From NCBI GenBank assembly GCA_029747585.1, contig JAPEVF010000149.1:25930-89929 (forward strand): a stretch of DNA of 64,000 nt, written 5' to 3'. Under the pieces are notes generated by a model that saw only the letters and a list, made by a program, of their open reading frames with translations, was not told the origin of the DNA and did not search any database. Below, one piece after another: positions 46,247-57,265 of this stretch. The stretch comes from Pleurotus djamor. Lineage: Eukaryota; Basidiomycota; Agaricomycetes; Agaricales; Pleurotaceae. The translations under genes were made by a program, and so were the position numbers. Positions within the stretch are counted from its first letter, which is position 1; every line of letters starts with the position of its first letter.

Positions 46247-46831
46247 TCACGCTGAGTCTTTGGCAACCTCGAATAATTCATCGACTAATTTCTTGAAACC
46301 TGGATCGTCGATGGCTTTTAAAGCACCTTGAATACGACCAAACAAGCCATTTGATAGGCCTTTTTTGGATCTTGAATAGATGTCGATACCTGTGGGCGTA
46401 AACAAAGTCTTCTCGAAATATGTGACCGCCCATTCTTCAGCCTCGGGCGAGACGCCGTATCCGAGAACCTCCCAATTGGACGACGCGATCATCAGCCAGC
46501 CACTTCCACGCCACTTCCATACCCAATTTCCCTCCTCTGCAAGGGAAGCCACGGCGGTATCGACGCCGTGCACGGTTTGTACTTTGTCCGACGTTTGAGT
46601 TTGGTATGTAACCAGGTCTTTTAGACGTTGCGCGCCTGATGCCGCTGCTGGTAAAGGCTCGTAGGTGATGGATACGTTTCGCTTGGTTTTCCACATTGGC
46701 AGCGTCGAATGCGTTACATGCCAGGTCCCGCTGAGGAAGGATACCTCAGGAGGAGCGAGAAGAGGACGAGTTTCCAAAGGCAACTTTAGACTTGTAGGGG
46801 GGCGGAGAGTCTCGCTCGTGGGCTGGTTCAT
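46247..46831 (-). CDS. Calycin/lipocalin-like protein (uncharacterised)
   Basis: A single exon of 194 residues starting MNQPTSETLRPPTSLKLPLE. The block FLSGTWHVTHSTLPMW has the Gly-x-Trp of calycin first strands; then come alternating hydrophobic strands (RNVSITYEPLP, DLVTYQTQTSD, GNWVWKWRGSGWLMIASS, NWEVLGYG, WAVTYFEKTLFTPTGIDIYS) as in a small beta-barrel, and a C-terminal helix (GFKKLVDELFEVAKDSA). No signal peptide. The fold and the small-ligand role are inferences from pattern only. The gene is head-to-head with the F-box/LRR-like gene, 153 bases between the two start codons. Confidence 0.65.
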   Translation of the reverse strand: MNQPTSETLRPPTSLKLPLETRPLLAPPEVSFLSGTWHVTHSTLPMWKTKRNVSITYEPLPAAASGAQRLKDLVTYQTQTSDKVQTVHGVDTAVASLAEEGNWVWKWRGSGWLMIASSNWEVLGYGVSPEAEEWAVTYFEKTLFTPTGIDIYSRSKKGLSNGLFGRIQGALKAIDDPGFKKLVDELFEVAKDSA

Positions 46832-46984
46832 CGTGGATGTGAAACGAGAAGAAGAAGGCCTCTTCGGACAGAGAATGGAAGTACCTCGATAGGGGGGCAC
46901 TGTGTTTAGGGATTCTTCAGGGGATTGATGGACACCCACACTCAGGGTCGATGCAGCTGTGCAACGCCCTTGTTCTCCTTGACC

Positions 46985-49070
46985 ATGTCCTCCTCGAGGT
47001 CCAAGTACGTGAGGACGGCTACTTCGCGTCCCAACATCACCCAAGCTCGTGCTCGTAAAGCCCCTTCTATAGTCACCGACGTCAATGCGTACGATCGTAC
47101 CGACCCCTTCACCGCCCTGAACACGCTGCTGAAGCTTTTATCTTCGCTCTCGTCTCGTATTGGGGGCTGTCACCTCAAATTGGCACCAGAAGAACACAAA
47201 CTCTCGCTACACCTTCTCAATATCGTTGAACCCTTCGTCGGGCTCGCGCCCTCACGTCGATCGATCACACGGCAGCCTACCGAGATACTAGACGCTATCG
47301 CGTTTCACGTCGAATCACCTGCAGACTTGGTGTCATTTGGTTTAACGTGCAAGAGGGTCCAGGGGATAGTCTCCCCTCGACACCTCCATTATCGGACCAT
47401 TCGTTGCAAACTCAGTTCAATCCGCGTGTGGCATCATCTGGCCACCCATCGGTCTTTGGCGCGAAATGTCAGGCGATTGGAGGTTCTGGATGAACGTAGT
47501 GGCGTAGTGGAGGTTATACCGCCCGCGTTAATGGTATCGGACACGGATTTAGAGTCGACAGACGATGAACTTGGGTTGCATGCAAAGCATGAGAAGTATC
47601 TGATCGCAGCACTCACGCGTATGTCGGCGCTGTCGAGCTTTACGTGGTCGTGTAACCACAGTCCCACGGACACGCAGGCACTGTGGCCTATTCTTAGGCA
47701 ATGCAAGACATTGACTACCGTTGAGATCTCTGATAATTCGGTTTTCAGCGACATCACCAACGCAGGAACGGAATCCGAGTCGGACGACGATACTGGAGCA
47801 ACGAATAAGGCTAAGAGTTCCGAGGGAAGTAACATAAAGACATTGGTATGGATCTGTATTCCCCTCTCAAAATGAATCTCATTCTGACCGATGCGCAGGC
47901 TCGTAGCCTCCGTTCAATAGCCCTCCGTTCTACTCATCACGCATACGGGGCTCCCAAGACTCCTACCTTGTCGAGTATCACACCAATTCTCAATCAATGC
48001 CCGTCTCTCGAAGTAAGTCCACTCTTCTCGCATCCAATGACTTACCCCGAGTGACATGACCTTTTACTCAGTCTCTGGAAATTTCATACATCCCCCCAAA
48101 GCTCAACTCCAACCCAACTCGACCAAGTGTGGACGAGCTGTTCCTCATCACTCGATTTCCCAACCTTACACACCTTTACCTAAATGACCTAAGGTATACC
48201 GTGCCTTCAGCATCCTCTCTTACGACATTCTTATCGTCCCATGCCAATATTCGGGTAATGCATCTGGATGTCAACGGCCCGGGACTTGTTGTAACGAATC
48301 AAGGAACTGGATTTACTCTACCAGGGAATACTCTCCCTGTTCTCCAAGAGATAAGAGCACCAAAGTCAATCATCAGTGCTGTTCTGACATGCCCAATGCT
48401 TCCCACGGATCAATCGCCTTTGCCCGCCCGACCGCTGGCGACCATCAAGAACATCCGTCTCACAAACTTATCATCCCACTACGAGTCTATCTTCCTCCAG
48501 AACCTCCGCGCGCACGCTCACTCTATCCGTCATCTCGAGATCTCTCACTTCGTAGATATCGATGATATACGGAGGGTTTGTATCAATCTTCCTGGCTTGA
48601 CATGGCTGGATATCGGTCCCCGGGATGGACGAGGCGACGGCGGTGCTACTAGAAGGTCAAACGTCAAGGCTACTGGCGCTACGCACGGCGGCGCTATGGG
48701 GAACGTCGTTCCGGTGGTAAACACCATGGAATGGGCCGACGCGCTTGCAAATGCACCAGAACTCCATACAGTCCATGGAGTTCGTTTCTTTTACGAAGTT
48801 TCTCTACCAACATCAGCGTCGACTTCAGCGGCTTCCCTTGCGGATCGAAGCCGTATCCGGAAGAATGACGAAATAGCGAGTATTTTAGCTTGGAAGTGTC
48901 CGAAATTGAGGAGGGTAGACCATTGGGAGACCATCGGTGGTACTGCACGGGCCGGCAGTAAGGCTACGAACGGCGTTGAGAGCTCGCTCAAGGAGAAGGA
49001 CAGGAAGGTGATTGTACTTCTCAGGGAGAATGAGAAAGTTCGCTGGGAGGTTAGGAAGGTCAAATCGTAA
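46985..49070 (+). CDS. F-box-type leucine-rich-repeat-like protein
   Basis: Three exons (46985-47845, 47899-48012, 48072-49070) give 657 residues. After a basic N-terminus, residues 95 to 140 (SITRQPTEILDAIAFHVESP then ADLVSFGLTCKRVQGIV) look like an F-box. The remaining part has irregular leucine-rich repeats: SLARNVRRLEVL, MSALSSFTWSCN, LSSITPILNQCPSLE, FPNLTHLYLNDLRY, HSIRHLEISHF, LPGLTWLDIG, CPKLRRVDHW. Such proteins are the largest F-box class in Agaricomycetes and are thought to be SCF substrate receptors. An acidic Asp/Glu/Ser stretch (TESESDDDTG) precedes the first intron. The start ATG is the first in frame after the divergent promoter. Confidence 0.82.
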
Positions 49071-49741
49071 GCATCGTAACTGGGTCGAAACAATGTAACA
49101 CCATCTTTTGGATTCTCGGAATTCTCATCCTCGACCTATCCGACGTGCGTTAGTTAGCTTTAGGAATCGGATACTTCTGAAGCTCAGGCACCGCCTAGAC
49201 AAAGTGTGGTACCTGGGCCAGTGCTTTCTCATGTGCGCTTTCTGATAGGTCAGAGGAAAGTCTTTGTGGGCTCTGAAACCATACTCATAAAGCTGAAAAG
49301 CTTGTCCGGGACGCCGACTGGAAGGGCGTTTGGGGGACTGGCTCCTGTCCATGAAAATGGTGTAAAAACTGGTTCGGCAAAGCCCGATGGCTGATCGGGG
49401 GATATTCATCACTTATTTCTGCCCAAATTAGGACGGGCTCTGTTTATGGCAATAAATGATCGACATGATTTCGCTGGAAATGCTGGATTTTAGGACCGGA
49501 ATTATTTGTCGCGACTTCGAGTCCCTGTCGTTCTTGGCTCGTGTCTGGAGGCCGACCACAACCGACTCTGAGTCTCAACATCAGCAATGACACGCTCGAG
49601 CGCAAGCTCTCTCATCCACCCTCGCACTTGAAAATACACGCACGAATATCGCCATAGCGGTACCTTGGTCCCAGTCCCTGAACTTGCGAGCGCTCTAGGA
49701 ATGTCACGCACAGCCTGGGTGGGGAATCTATCTGAGCCCGC
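49071..49741. other. Intergenic region upstream of the second kinase
   Basis: About 670 bases; minus-strand frames at 49125-49412 and 49502-49882 lack domains and the latter is antisense to the kinase start. No gene recognised. Confidence 0.4.
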
Positions 49742-52700
49742 ATGACCATGGAAGTCCTCGCAGCGTTTGCCATCCCAGAGATACTCAAGCTCGGCGGTCA
49801 TGCGCTTCTCTTTGCTTGGGAACAATACGCGAATGTTCAAGGAAACCAGTCGGAATGCCATTTGCTCATCCAGAGATGTCAAGATTTATTCATGGAAGTT
49901 GCCAATCATTACAGTCGCTTGGCAGAGCAGGAGCAGTCAAGTTACATAGAGAGGATGGGGAATCAACTTCGATGTCTGGAGGGGTGCGTATGTTGTTCAG
50001 GGAGTAAGTCCTAGCTGCATTGATTCACAAACGTACCCTAGGGCTTGCTTAGCTGTCCAAGCCACCATCGGACGCCTAGCAAGAAAAGGCTTTGCCTGGA
50101 GACTCCTCAATCAGGATAAAATCAAAGAAGAACTCACCGTAGCAGAGTACGCAGTCTCAGATGCCGTTAGGGCCTTCAATGTGAGTTGTACCTTCAATCA
50201 ACCGCCGATATGGTAGTTTCTGAGGCTGTAACTGCAGATCGGTGCGCATATAGGCGGTCAAGTCCTTCAGATGGAAATTGCTGCAGCACAGAAGAAGGAT
50301 CAGGATGACCTCCTAGCAAGGCTCGACAATGTTGCCGTTAGTGATAGGAAGATTTTGGACGCGTTGCAGGAGGACTCGCTCGGTATTAAGCGGATTGAGG
50401 AGCTGGTGATTGCTTTGGAGAAGGTAAGCCAACCTCGAGCTTGATATATGACAATTGAACGGTCTGCCTACTGAGATGCTTTTGATGTGGTTTGGATAGC
50501 ACGTCATTGAGATGGCCCAATCTTCAAGTCGACAATTGAACGACCCGACCGAGAAGTTCATCCGTACCGCATCGTCAGCGCTCCAGAGAATGTCAGGAAT
50601 CAAGCCCGATATCCCTCACTGGACTGTCACCAGCTTGGAAGTTACCTTCGACCCAAGAGACTCAGAGTCGTGCATAGGTAAGGGCGGATTTGGTAACATC
50701 TTCAAAGGGGATTGGCACGGACAGGTGAGGATTAGTCACTATTCTTCTGGGTGACATTCTTTCATTGATCGGAAACTGGCGCATAGGTTGTTGCTGTGAA
50801 GGAGATGTACAACGAGGACGCTCGACTCTTGGATCGCGACAGTCTGAAGGTTTTCTCCAGTCTATCTCTGAAAAATGATTCAGATCTCATATCATCCTAG
50901 GTCATTCACCAAGAAATAATGATATGGTCACTTCCTTCGCCCCGTTTACCAAAGTCAGATGTCTCATTGAAATCTTAGGTCTCGGATTGCTCACCCGCAC
51001 GTCCTCCCGTTTTACGGCGCTTGCTTGGAGGCCGCTCGCGTACGTTTATACGCTCACAAACTTCCAAATCTCATCTTAAGTCCAGCCTTTCATGGTAACT
51101 CGCTATTGCGAAAATGGCAATGCGCTCGAGTATCTGAGGCGCAATCCCGACACAAGCCGAATACGTATGGTGAGGAGCTATGCCTCAACTATCTCCTTTC
51201 CGTTCTAAAAACATCGTGCTGTGAATCAGCTTCATGAAGTATCTCTCGGTATGACGTACCTGCATAACCAGAGCATCATCCATGCGGACTTGAAAGGGGT
51301 GAGCTTCCCTCCCTTCCCGGTTCGCCTACCCTACCTAATTGCAGACTTAGTCTAATATCCTTGTCGGAGACGACGGAAAGACTCTGATCACGGATTTTGG
51401 ACTTTCTCAGCTTCAAGATCAGGTATCTTCTCTAGCCTCTCGTTCGAAAGTGTCAGGTACATTGCGCTGGATGGCACCAGAGCTCCTCGACGGTGAACGG
51501 TTGAGTCGCCCTGCCGATGTATATAGTTTTGCTTTGTTGGGTTGGGAGCTTTACACTGGCGTCGTACCCTTTGGACATATCCCTGAACGTGCCTTCGTTC
51601 GGAAGGTAGTCGATAAGCAAGAGCGACCCGAGCGTCCAGATAATGTCGACGATGAAATTTGGGAGCTTCTACAGAAATGCTGGGTTCATGAGCCAAGCGA
51701 GAGACCGCCTTTCGCGTTTGTGCAAACCCAGCTGAGATCCATGCTTATCCGAGGTAAGTTTGTCGAATCTCTGGGATGGCCGTACGTGTTTTGATCGATT
51801 TGATAGGCTTGTCTTCCCCGTTAAGTCCGAGATCAAACCCACTCTCTGCTCTCTCACCTACGAGCTCTGCTCCCGTGTCATTGGCCCAGCTCTCTGTCAA
51901 CTCGTTATCAGAACCATCCCCTCCTCCTTACCAACCCACGGTTCCCGACTCGCAAACGTCGATTCCCAACGCAACGCTCGCACCAGCGCCGGCGTATACC
52001 AGCCGAGCTGATCAACCCATCCAAGACAGTGATGTGGATAATTCACCTGGACGCACGCGTATTCAGCAACGCGTCGCTGAGCTTCTATCACACAGCTCCC
52101 TTCCGCCTCAGACGAACGCAGCATCCCGTGCAGGAAAGCAATCTGCATCGAGCACTAAGAAGCAAGAGGATCGCCCTTCTCTCTCTCCTGCGGGATCGAC
52201 GGAACTTCGTGGGAGGGCTATTTGGGATTATGTGGTATGTGATTAGAGTTCATGTCTCTGCGTTGGGATATGTGCTAAGCCCCGTCGCATCGATATCCAG
52301 GCCCAGCAATCCAACGAGTTGAGTTTCAAAGAGGATGATATAATAGTGAAGATACAGAAGCCCGACGAAGACTGGTGGTTTGGCCAAGGACCGGATGGTA
52401 AGAGGGGTCTGTTTCCCGGTAGGTGTGATGTAGCTAGGAGCCACGATGAAGACACTCATGATTAGGAAGCCAACCACATCGAAGTATTGGATCCAATACC
52501 CTCTAAAGCAAGCAAGAATGCGGAGAAAGTAAATCGACAGGCACACATACAAGGGGAGGCTTCCAAGCGCATCCAACAAAGGGTTGCTGCACTTCTAGGA
52601 AACGACACGACTACGTCCCAGAAGAACGCAGTGCGTAATGAGAAGAAACGAGCGTCGCGTCAGAAAAAGCAAGCCAATCCTCGTTCTGCCTCTCCTGACG

Positions 52701-53405
52701 CATCAGAGTCAACAGGGCTATGTGGAAGGGCTATCTGGGGATACACGGTGTGTTGCCCCTCTAGCTCTGACCTGCATGAGCTGATGTCCTCACGTCGCGC
52801 CACCCCAGGCCCAATATCCCAATGAATTAACTTTCAAAGAAGACGATGTAATAGTACATATACAAAAACCTGACGAAGATTGGTGGTTTGGTCAGGGACC
52901 TGACGGTGAACAGGGTGTTTTCCCTGGTAGGTTGTTATCTTGACGAACCTTTTTTCAGACATGCTCATTGTTGTGCAGCCAAATATGTTGAACTATTGAA
53001 CTCGGTTGTAATACGGGTAAGTACTTTCTCGCACATCCAGCAACGCTGTCTCATCGGCGCGTACATTGTAGCCTCCAACTCCCACACAAGTCCGTCCGCC
53101 TCTGCCGGTCCGCATCAGGCCGCCAGTAGCTATCGCTGAGTACGAGTGCGTGTCGTCCTTCGTCCGTCGGTATCTGCTCTCAGTAGAGTCTTCAGTTACA
53201 CCCGCCAGGAAGAGAATGAGATTTCTTTTAAGGAAGGCCAGGGAATCCACTCCATTGATCGGGTCCATCCAGATTGGTGGGCTGGAACGAATGCTCAAGG
53301 CGAGCGTGGACTTTTTCCTTGTGCGTTTCCCGCCTTTCTTTGGAGAACTTGACCCTCATCGGTCTGCCCACTTTAGCTAATTATGTCACTCTCGTCGAAG
53401 AGTGA
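49742..53405 (+). CDS. MLKL-like TKL protein kinase with three C-terminal SH3 domains
   Basis: Eighteen exons joined by standard short GT-AG introns keep one frame to TGA at 53403-53405 and give 901 residues. Residues 1 to about 189 are the same helical region as in the kinase-WD40 protein (NQSECHLLIQRCQDLFMEV; KGFAWRLLNQDK is shared exactly). The kinase (about 240-499) has GKGGFGNIFKG, VVAVKEMYNEDARLLDR, HADLKGSNILVGDD, ITDFGLSQ and RWMAPELLDGE, all catalytic residues present. A Ser/Pro linker leads to SH3-1 (NELSFKEDDIIVKIQKPDED then WWFGQGPDG), SH3-2 (NELTFKEDDVIVHIQKPDED) and SH3-3 (AEYDYTRQEENEISFKEG, ending SNYVTLVEE). Five internal exons have the same size as in the paralogue (139, 186, 61, 84 and 69 nt). 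SH3 domains would bind Pro-rich partners. The first of two nearby ATGs is used. Confidence 0.88.
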
Positions 53406-54363
53406 TCCTGCAGACCTGTATGGTTCTTTTCTTTGTGATATAGCGTTTCCCTATGAATGTACCACTCCGTCTTTTTCCCGCTAACTTTGTTTGAACGATT
53501 TGCCCTCGGGTTTGTGGACATGCCGGAACTCCGCCACAGTTGGAGCCTTTGCGTTTAGCGCCGATGAGAACATCACGGGCGAACATATACTTTAGCGATA
53601 TGCACTCGTTGGCTACCCTTCTGGTATGTATGTATGTGCTCTATACGCCCTTTTTCAACCATTTCAATGGTGTTTTAACTTGCGCAGAACAGATGATTAT
53701 TTCTCTTTCCCGAGACAGAGTCTTGGGGTGCGCAACCTCGAGGCGGAGCTTCTGGCTTCTCGCCTTCTGTTCCTTAAACGAGGCAATCCTCAACGCTCTC
53801 GGAACCGTGAGGACAAACGCCCAAACTAGCGAGAGTCGATTGATTCTAAGTATCAACTTTGGCTGGGTTCTGCTTATATCTCTTTCTTGACTGATGTAGT
53901 GAAACATAAAACTGTCGACTGAAAACATACTCACAGAGCGGTCCCCGACCCGTCAACCACCCTTCTCGGCTTCGATATTAGCAGACCTCATGCTGGTGAC
54001 CAGTATGAAAAGCGCGGATCCCTTCTCTTCGTACCTCGGCCCCAACCCCCTTCCGCCTTTGAGCTTCGGTATGACCCGTGAAGTACGCTAATAACCTGAT
54101 TCAACTGCCTGTGTGACCGCGCCCTCGGAGTGGACCAGCGGAAGCGGCGTATCCGATTCAAGCATGCGTCCGTAGTTTCTTTCGTGGAGTTCTAGATGGT
54201 AAAAGTGGACAAGGGAAGCAACGCCATCCTCTCCATATATTGTGCGCCCCTCAGGGAGGAGACCCAGTCTTGCCTTCCCATCGCTCCCCACCCCCCGACA
54301 CTCTCTTTTGCTCTCTTTCGTTTCGGCTTCAGGCCACTTCACCCAACTCCGTAACTTATAGCA
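53406..54363. other. Intergenic region
   Basis: About 960 bases. A 116-codon plus-strand frame at 53540-53890 is hydrophobic in places but has no recognisable domain or introns; I do not call it. The rest holds terminator and promoter sequences. Confidence 0.4.
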
Positions 54364-56654
54364 ATGGCAACCCCTCCCCTCCTCCGTTTAGACGATACGT
54401 GCGTCCTCTTATGCTTTCACAATTGCGAGCCATCGTTTGACGCAGCTTTTTCGTGTAGCCTCGGCGCTGCTTTCGTAGGCGTGATCTGCGCTGCTGTGTC
54501 AGTTTTACTTACCCTCCATCATGCCTAAACTCACTCTTACCATTGTATTGTCAGTCTGCATGGGGGTGAGTGAACCGCCAACGTTGCCGCTGCCCTACGA
54601 TCTCATCACAACTACCAGTGTCTCTCGTCCAGGCTTGGTATTACGCTACCCATCAGAATGATGGATGGCTTATCAAGAGTCTTGTACGCTCTTTCTTTCC
54701 AAAGCGAGTTTAGGTCTCTTTCTGATCATTGTCCAGGTCACTTTCGTCATGATATTTGATACTATCCATCAAGCTCTCATCTCTCACACTGGTACGGCTC
54801 AGAGTGATCAGTTCACTAAGTTTTCCTCGCTAATCCGTTCCTTAGTCTACTCGTATCTCGTCACGAACTATGGTAACCCTCAGCAGCTTGGCTACCTCGT
54901 TTGGTGGGTGACCACGTCTTTCCTGTAGATTTCGTTCCTCATATCCACTCTTTCACGTTGCTAGGAGCTTGCTTGTAAGCCTTTGATCGTGTACTTTTCG
55001 TACCACTGTTCTCATTACTAATCAAATACCAGGTCGAGGTCCTGTTCAATGTAAGTGCAACATCCGTCCCTCTCCATTGCTCCACTAAAAGTCATGGCAT
55101 GGTCAGGGTTTCACCGCGTTCCTTGTGCAAAGGTCGGTTACACTAATCCTTGGCGGTGATTGTCTATCTAATAAGCTCTCCCATATTGTAGCTTCTTGAC
55201 TATGCGGGTGTGGCGCCGTAAGTCCTTTTCGGGATGCGATCGTGCCCGGTTTCTTATCGCTTTCTCTTGTGTTTCCTCCAGTGAGTGGCCGAAATCTCTG
55301 GCTAACGATCCCAGTGGTGAGTACCGTTCTGTCAACGAACCTTGACTATTTCTAACAGTGATATCTGACCACCTAGTGCGCCCTTGTCCTCGGAGAGTTC
55401 GGTGAGTCTGCAACCTGGTCCTGCGGCGTGTCCGAGGGCTCATTAATTATTCCTTGTTTTTAGCTTGTGTGATTGGTAGGTACTTATCGTATCGTCGTCG
55501 TCATCGAGCTTATCCCTTTTCCCGTGCATGGCAGCTTTCACCGCAAAGTCGTAAGAGTCATTTCCTTTCCTCCATAGTTACTAGGTTTTAATCGCACTCG
55601 TTGCATCCGTCTTCAGTCTCCACTTGAAGACGTACATAGAACTCGCGTCGTTGAAGGTTCGTTCACCGTTCCCCCATCTGTTCATTGTCCGTTCTGATTC
55701 GAGCCTACTTTTAGGAGCTTTCAATCACAGTCAACGCTCTGGCTGCTGCTGGCGATGTCCTCATTGCCGTCATCCTTTGTACCCTCCTCCACCGTTCTAG
55801 GACAGGCTTCCAACGGTCAGATACCATGATTAACAAACTAGTGAGCTTTCTTTGTGATTCTGAATTGTCGTTTCGAATAAACTCATCTTCTCACTTTCTA
55901 GATTATCTTCGCTGTCAACACGGGTGTTTTGACGAGGTCTTTGCCATACTCTTTTCCCTTTCCGTGGTTATGTTATCTCATCTACGTATGTCCAGTCTGT
56001 GCGCTGTTGCCTCCCTCATATCTGTAAGTTCCTCATCCTATCTTTCCTAGCCATCACCCTGAGCCCACACCTCTAGATTGTTGTCGCGGGGAATACTTTC
56101 CTATACATCGCATTCTTCTTCTGCATCGGCCGATGTACGTGACGTTCATCCATTACCACGCGAGCTTGTCTCACGCATCAACACTCAGTGTATAGCAACT
56201 CCCTCCTTGCTACCCTGAATGCTCGTGACAAGATTCGTGCAGCATCTGGGGGCGTCCAGAGCACGAGCGAGCATCTCTCATTTCGCGAAACCCCTATGTC
56301 CCCACGGTCTCTGAAGACAACCATCTCGCGACTCGGCATGGTGAGTGAACCATTTCCTAGCGGTTCTCAATGATGCTCGCCGAAGCTCAGCTAACCGATG
56401 TCCACTCATGTTTTATCTAGCGACCCGCTCAGACCAGTATCTCAATCAAAATTGATACCACCAAGGAGTTCGCCTCAGACAACTTGGGTAATCCCGTCGG
56501 ACGCAAGTCCGTTTGCGACCCGGATATCAGTGACGATTTGGAATCGGGAATCGAGATGGCTAGGGTCATCAAAGTCGATAGGGAGTGTGTCTCCTCTTCA
56601 GACGTGGTGCGTCTCTCCTATATTAAATATATCACTCAAAGGGCTACTCACTAA
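54364..56654 (+). CDS. DUF6534 seven-helix membrane protein
   Basis: A gene of many small exons. The first reads MATPPLLRLDDT and splices to LGAAFVGVICAAVLHGVSLV, then AWYYATHQNDGWLIKSL, MIFDTIHQALISHT, VYSYLVTNYGNPQQLGYLVW, SLLVEVLFNGFTAFLVQSF, LSGRNLWLTIPV, LSITVNALAAAGDVLIAVI, LLHRSRTGFQRSDTMINKLI, IFAVNTGVLTSLCAVASLIS and NTFLYIAFFFCIGRLYSNSL, then LLATLNARDKIR. This order is the fungal DUF6534 pattern, a family of seven membrane helices common in Agaricomycetes with unknown function, suggested by its topology to be receptor-like. The cytosolic tail is Ser/Thr-rich with a final acidic SDVV stretch. The end is uncertain: without a further intron the frame stops at 56654; splicing GTGCGT to ACTAAG would extend it with a basic tail to 56781. 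Confidence 0.85.
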
Positions 56655-57265
56655 GGAGCGTAGTCAACCAGCTCGAAGGCATCGTTCACTTGCCGCGAGG
56701 AAGACAACCAAAACCCCGAGGAAGCTTAAATTCCTTGGATTGGGGATTTTCGTGTGGATAGAAAATGTAAATACTACCTGAGAGGTTGGATCTTGGAAGC
56801 TGACGTAGATGAGTAAATATACCTTGCTTGTGATATAGATAACCATTTCTGTGTTGAAATTTTTGGTATGGTTTGTACAGAGAAACCCGCAAATTTTTCT
56901 GTTGATTTTCTCTGTGGGACCTAGTACGTAGACCCTGCGACTTGACACGATGGCAGGTAACCATTCCTCTGCGCAGAACCTGGATTCGTCTACCACTCTA
57001 AGAAGTGCGTGGCGTGGCGTCGCGGCTTCATGCAGTTCTGGTGGAGAACTTCCTGAATACATACTGCATCAAGGAATGAGCCTGCGTGCGAATGACTTCT
57101 CCTTAGACTTTGTCGGCCACGACCCCGCACAGCCTTCGGTTCCTACCACGCAAGCTACTTAGATGGAAGCCATTCGCGTTCTCATGGCTCACAGCCTTGA
57201 ATTTTGCCTATCTCAAAGCCCATCCTAGAAACTACACGGGCGCAGACGCACGTACGGAGACCCAC
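56655..57265. other. Intergenic region
   Basis: About 610 bases between two plus-strand genes. Its first 127 bases may be an alternative last exon of the DUF6534 gene. No other gene recognised. Confidence 0.4.

Noticed and set aside
53540..53890. 116-codon hydrophobic plus-strand frame
   Set aside because: No membrane-protein family recognised and no clean start context; likely chance frame.
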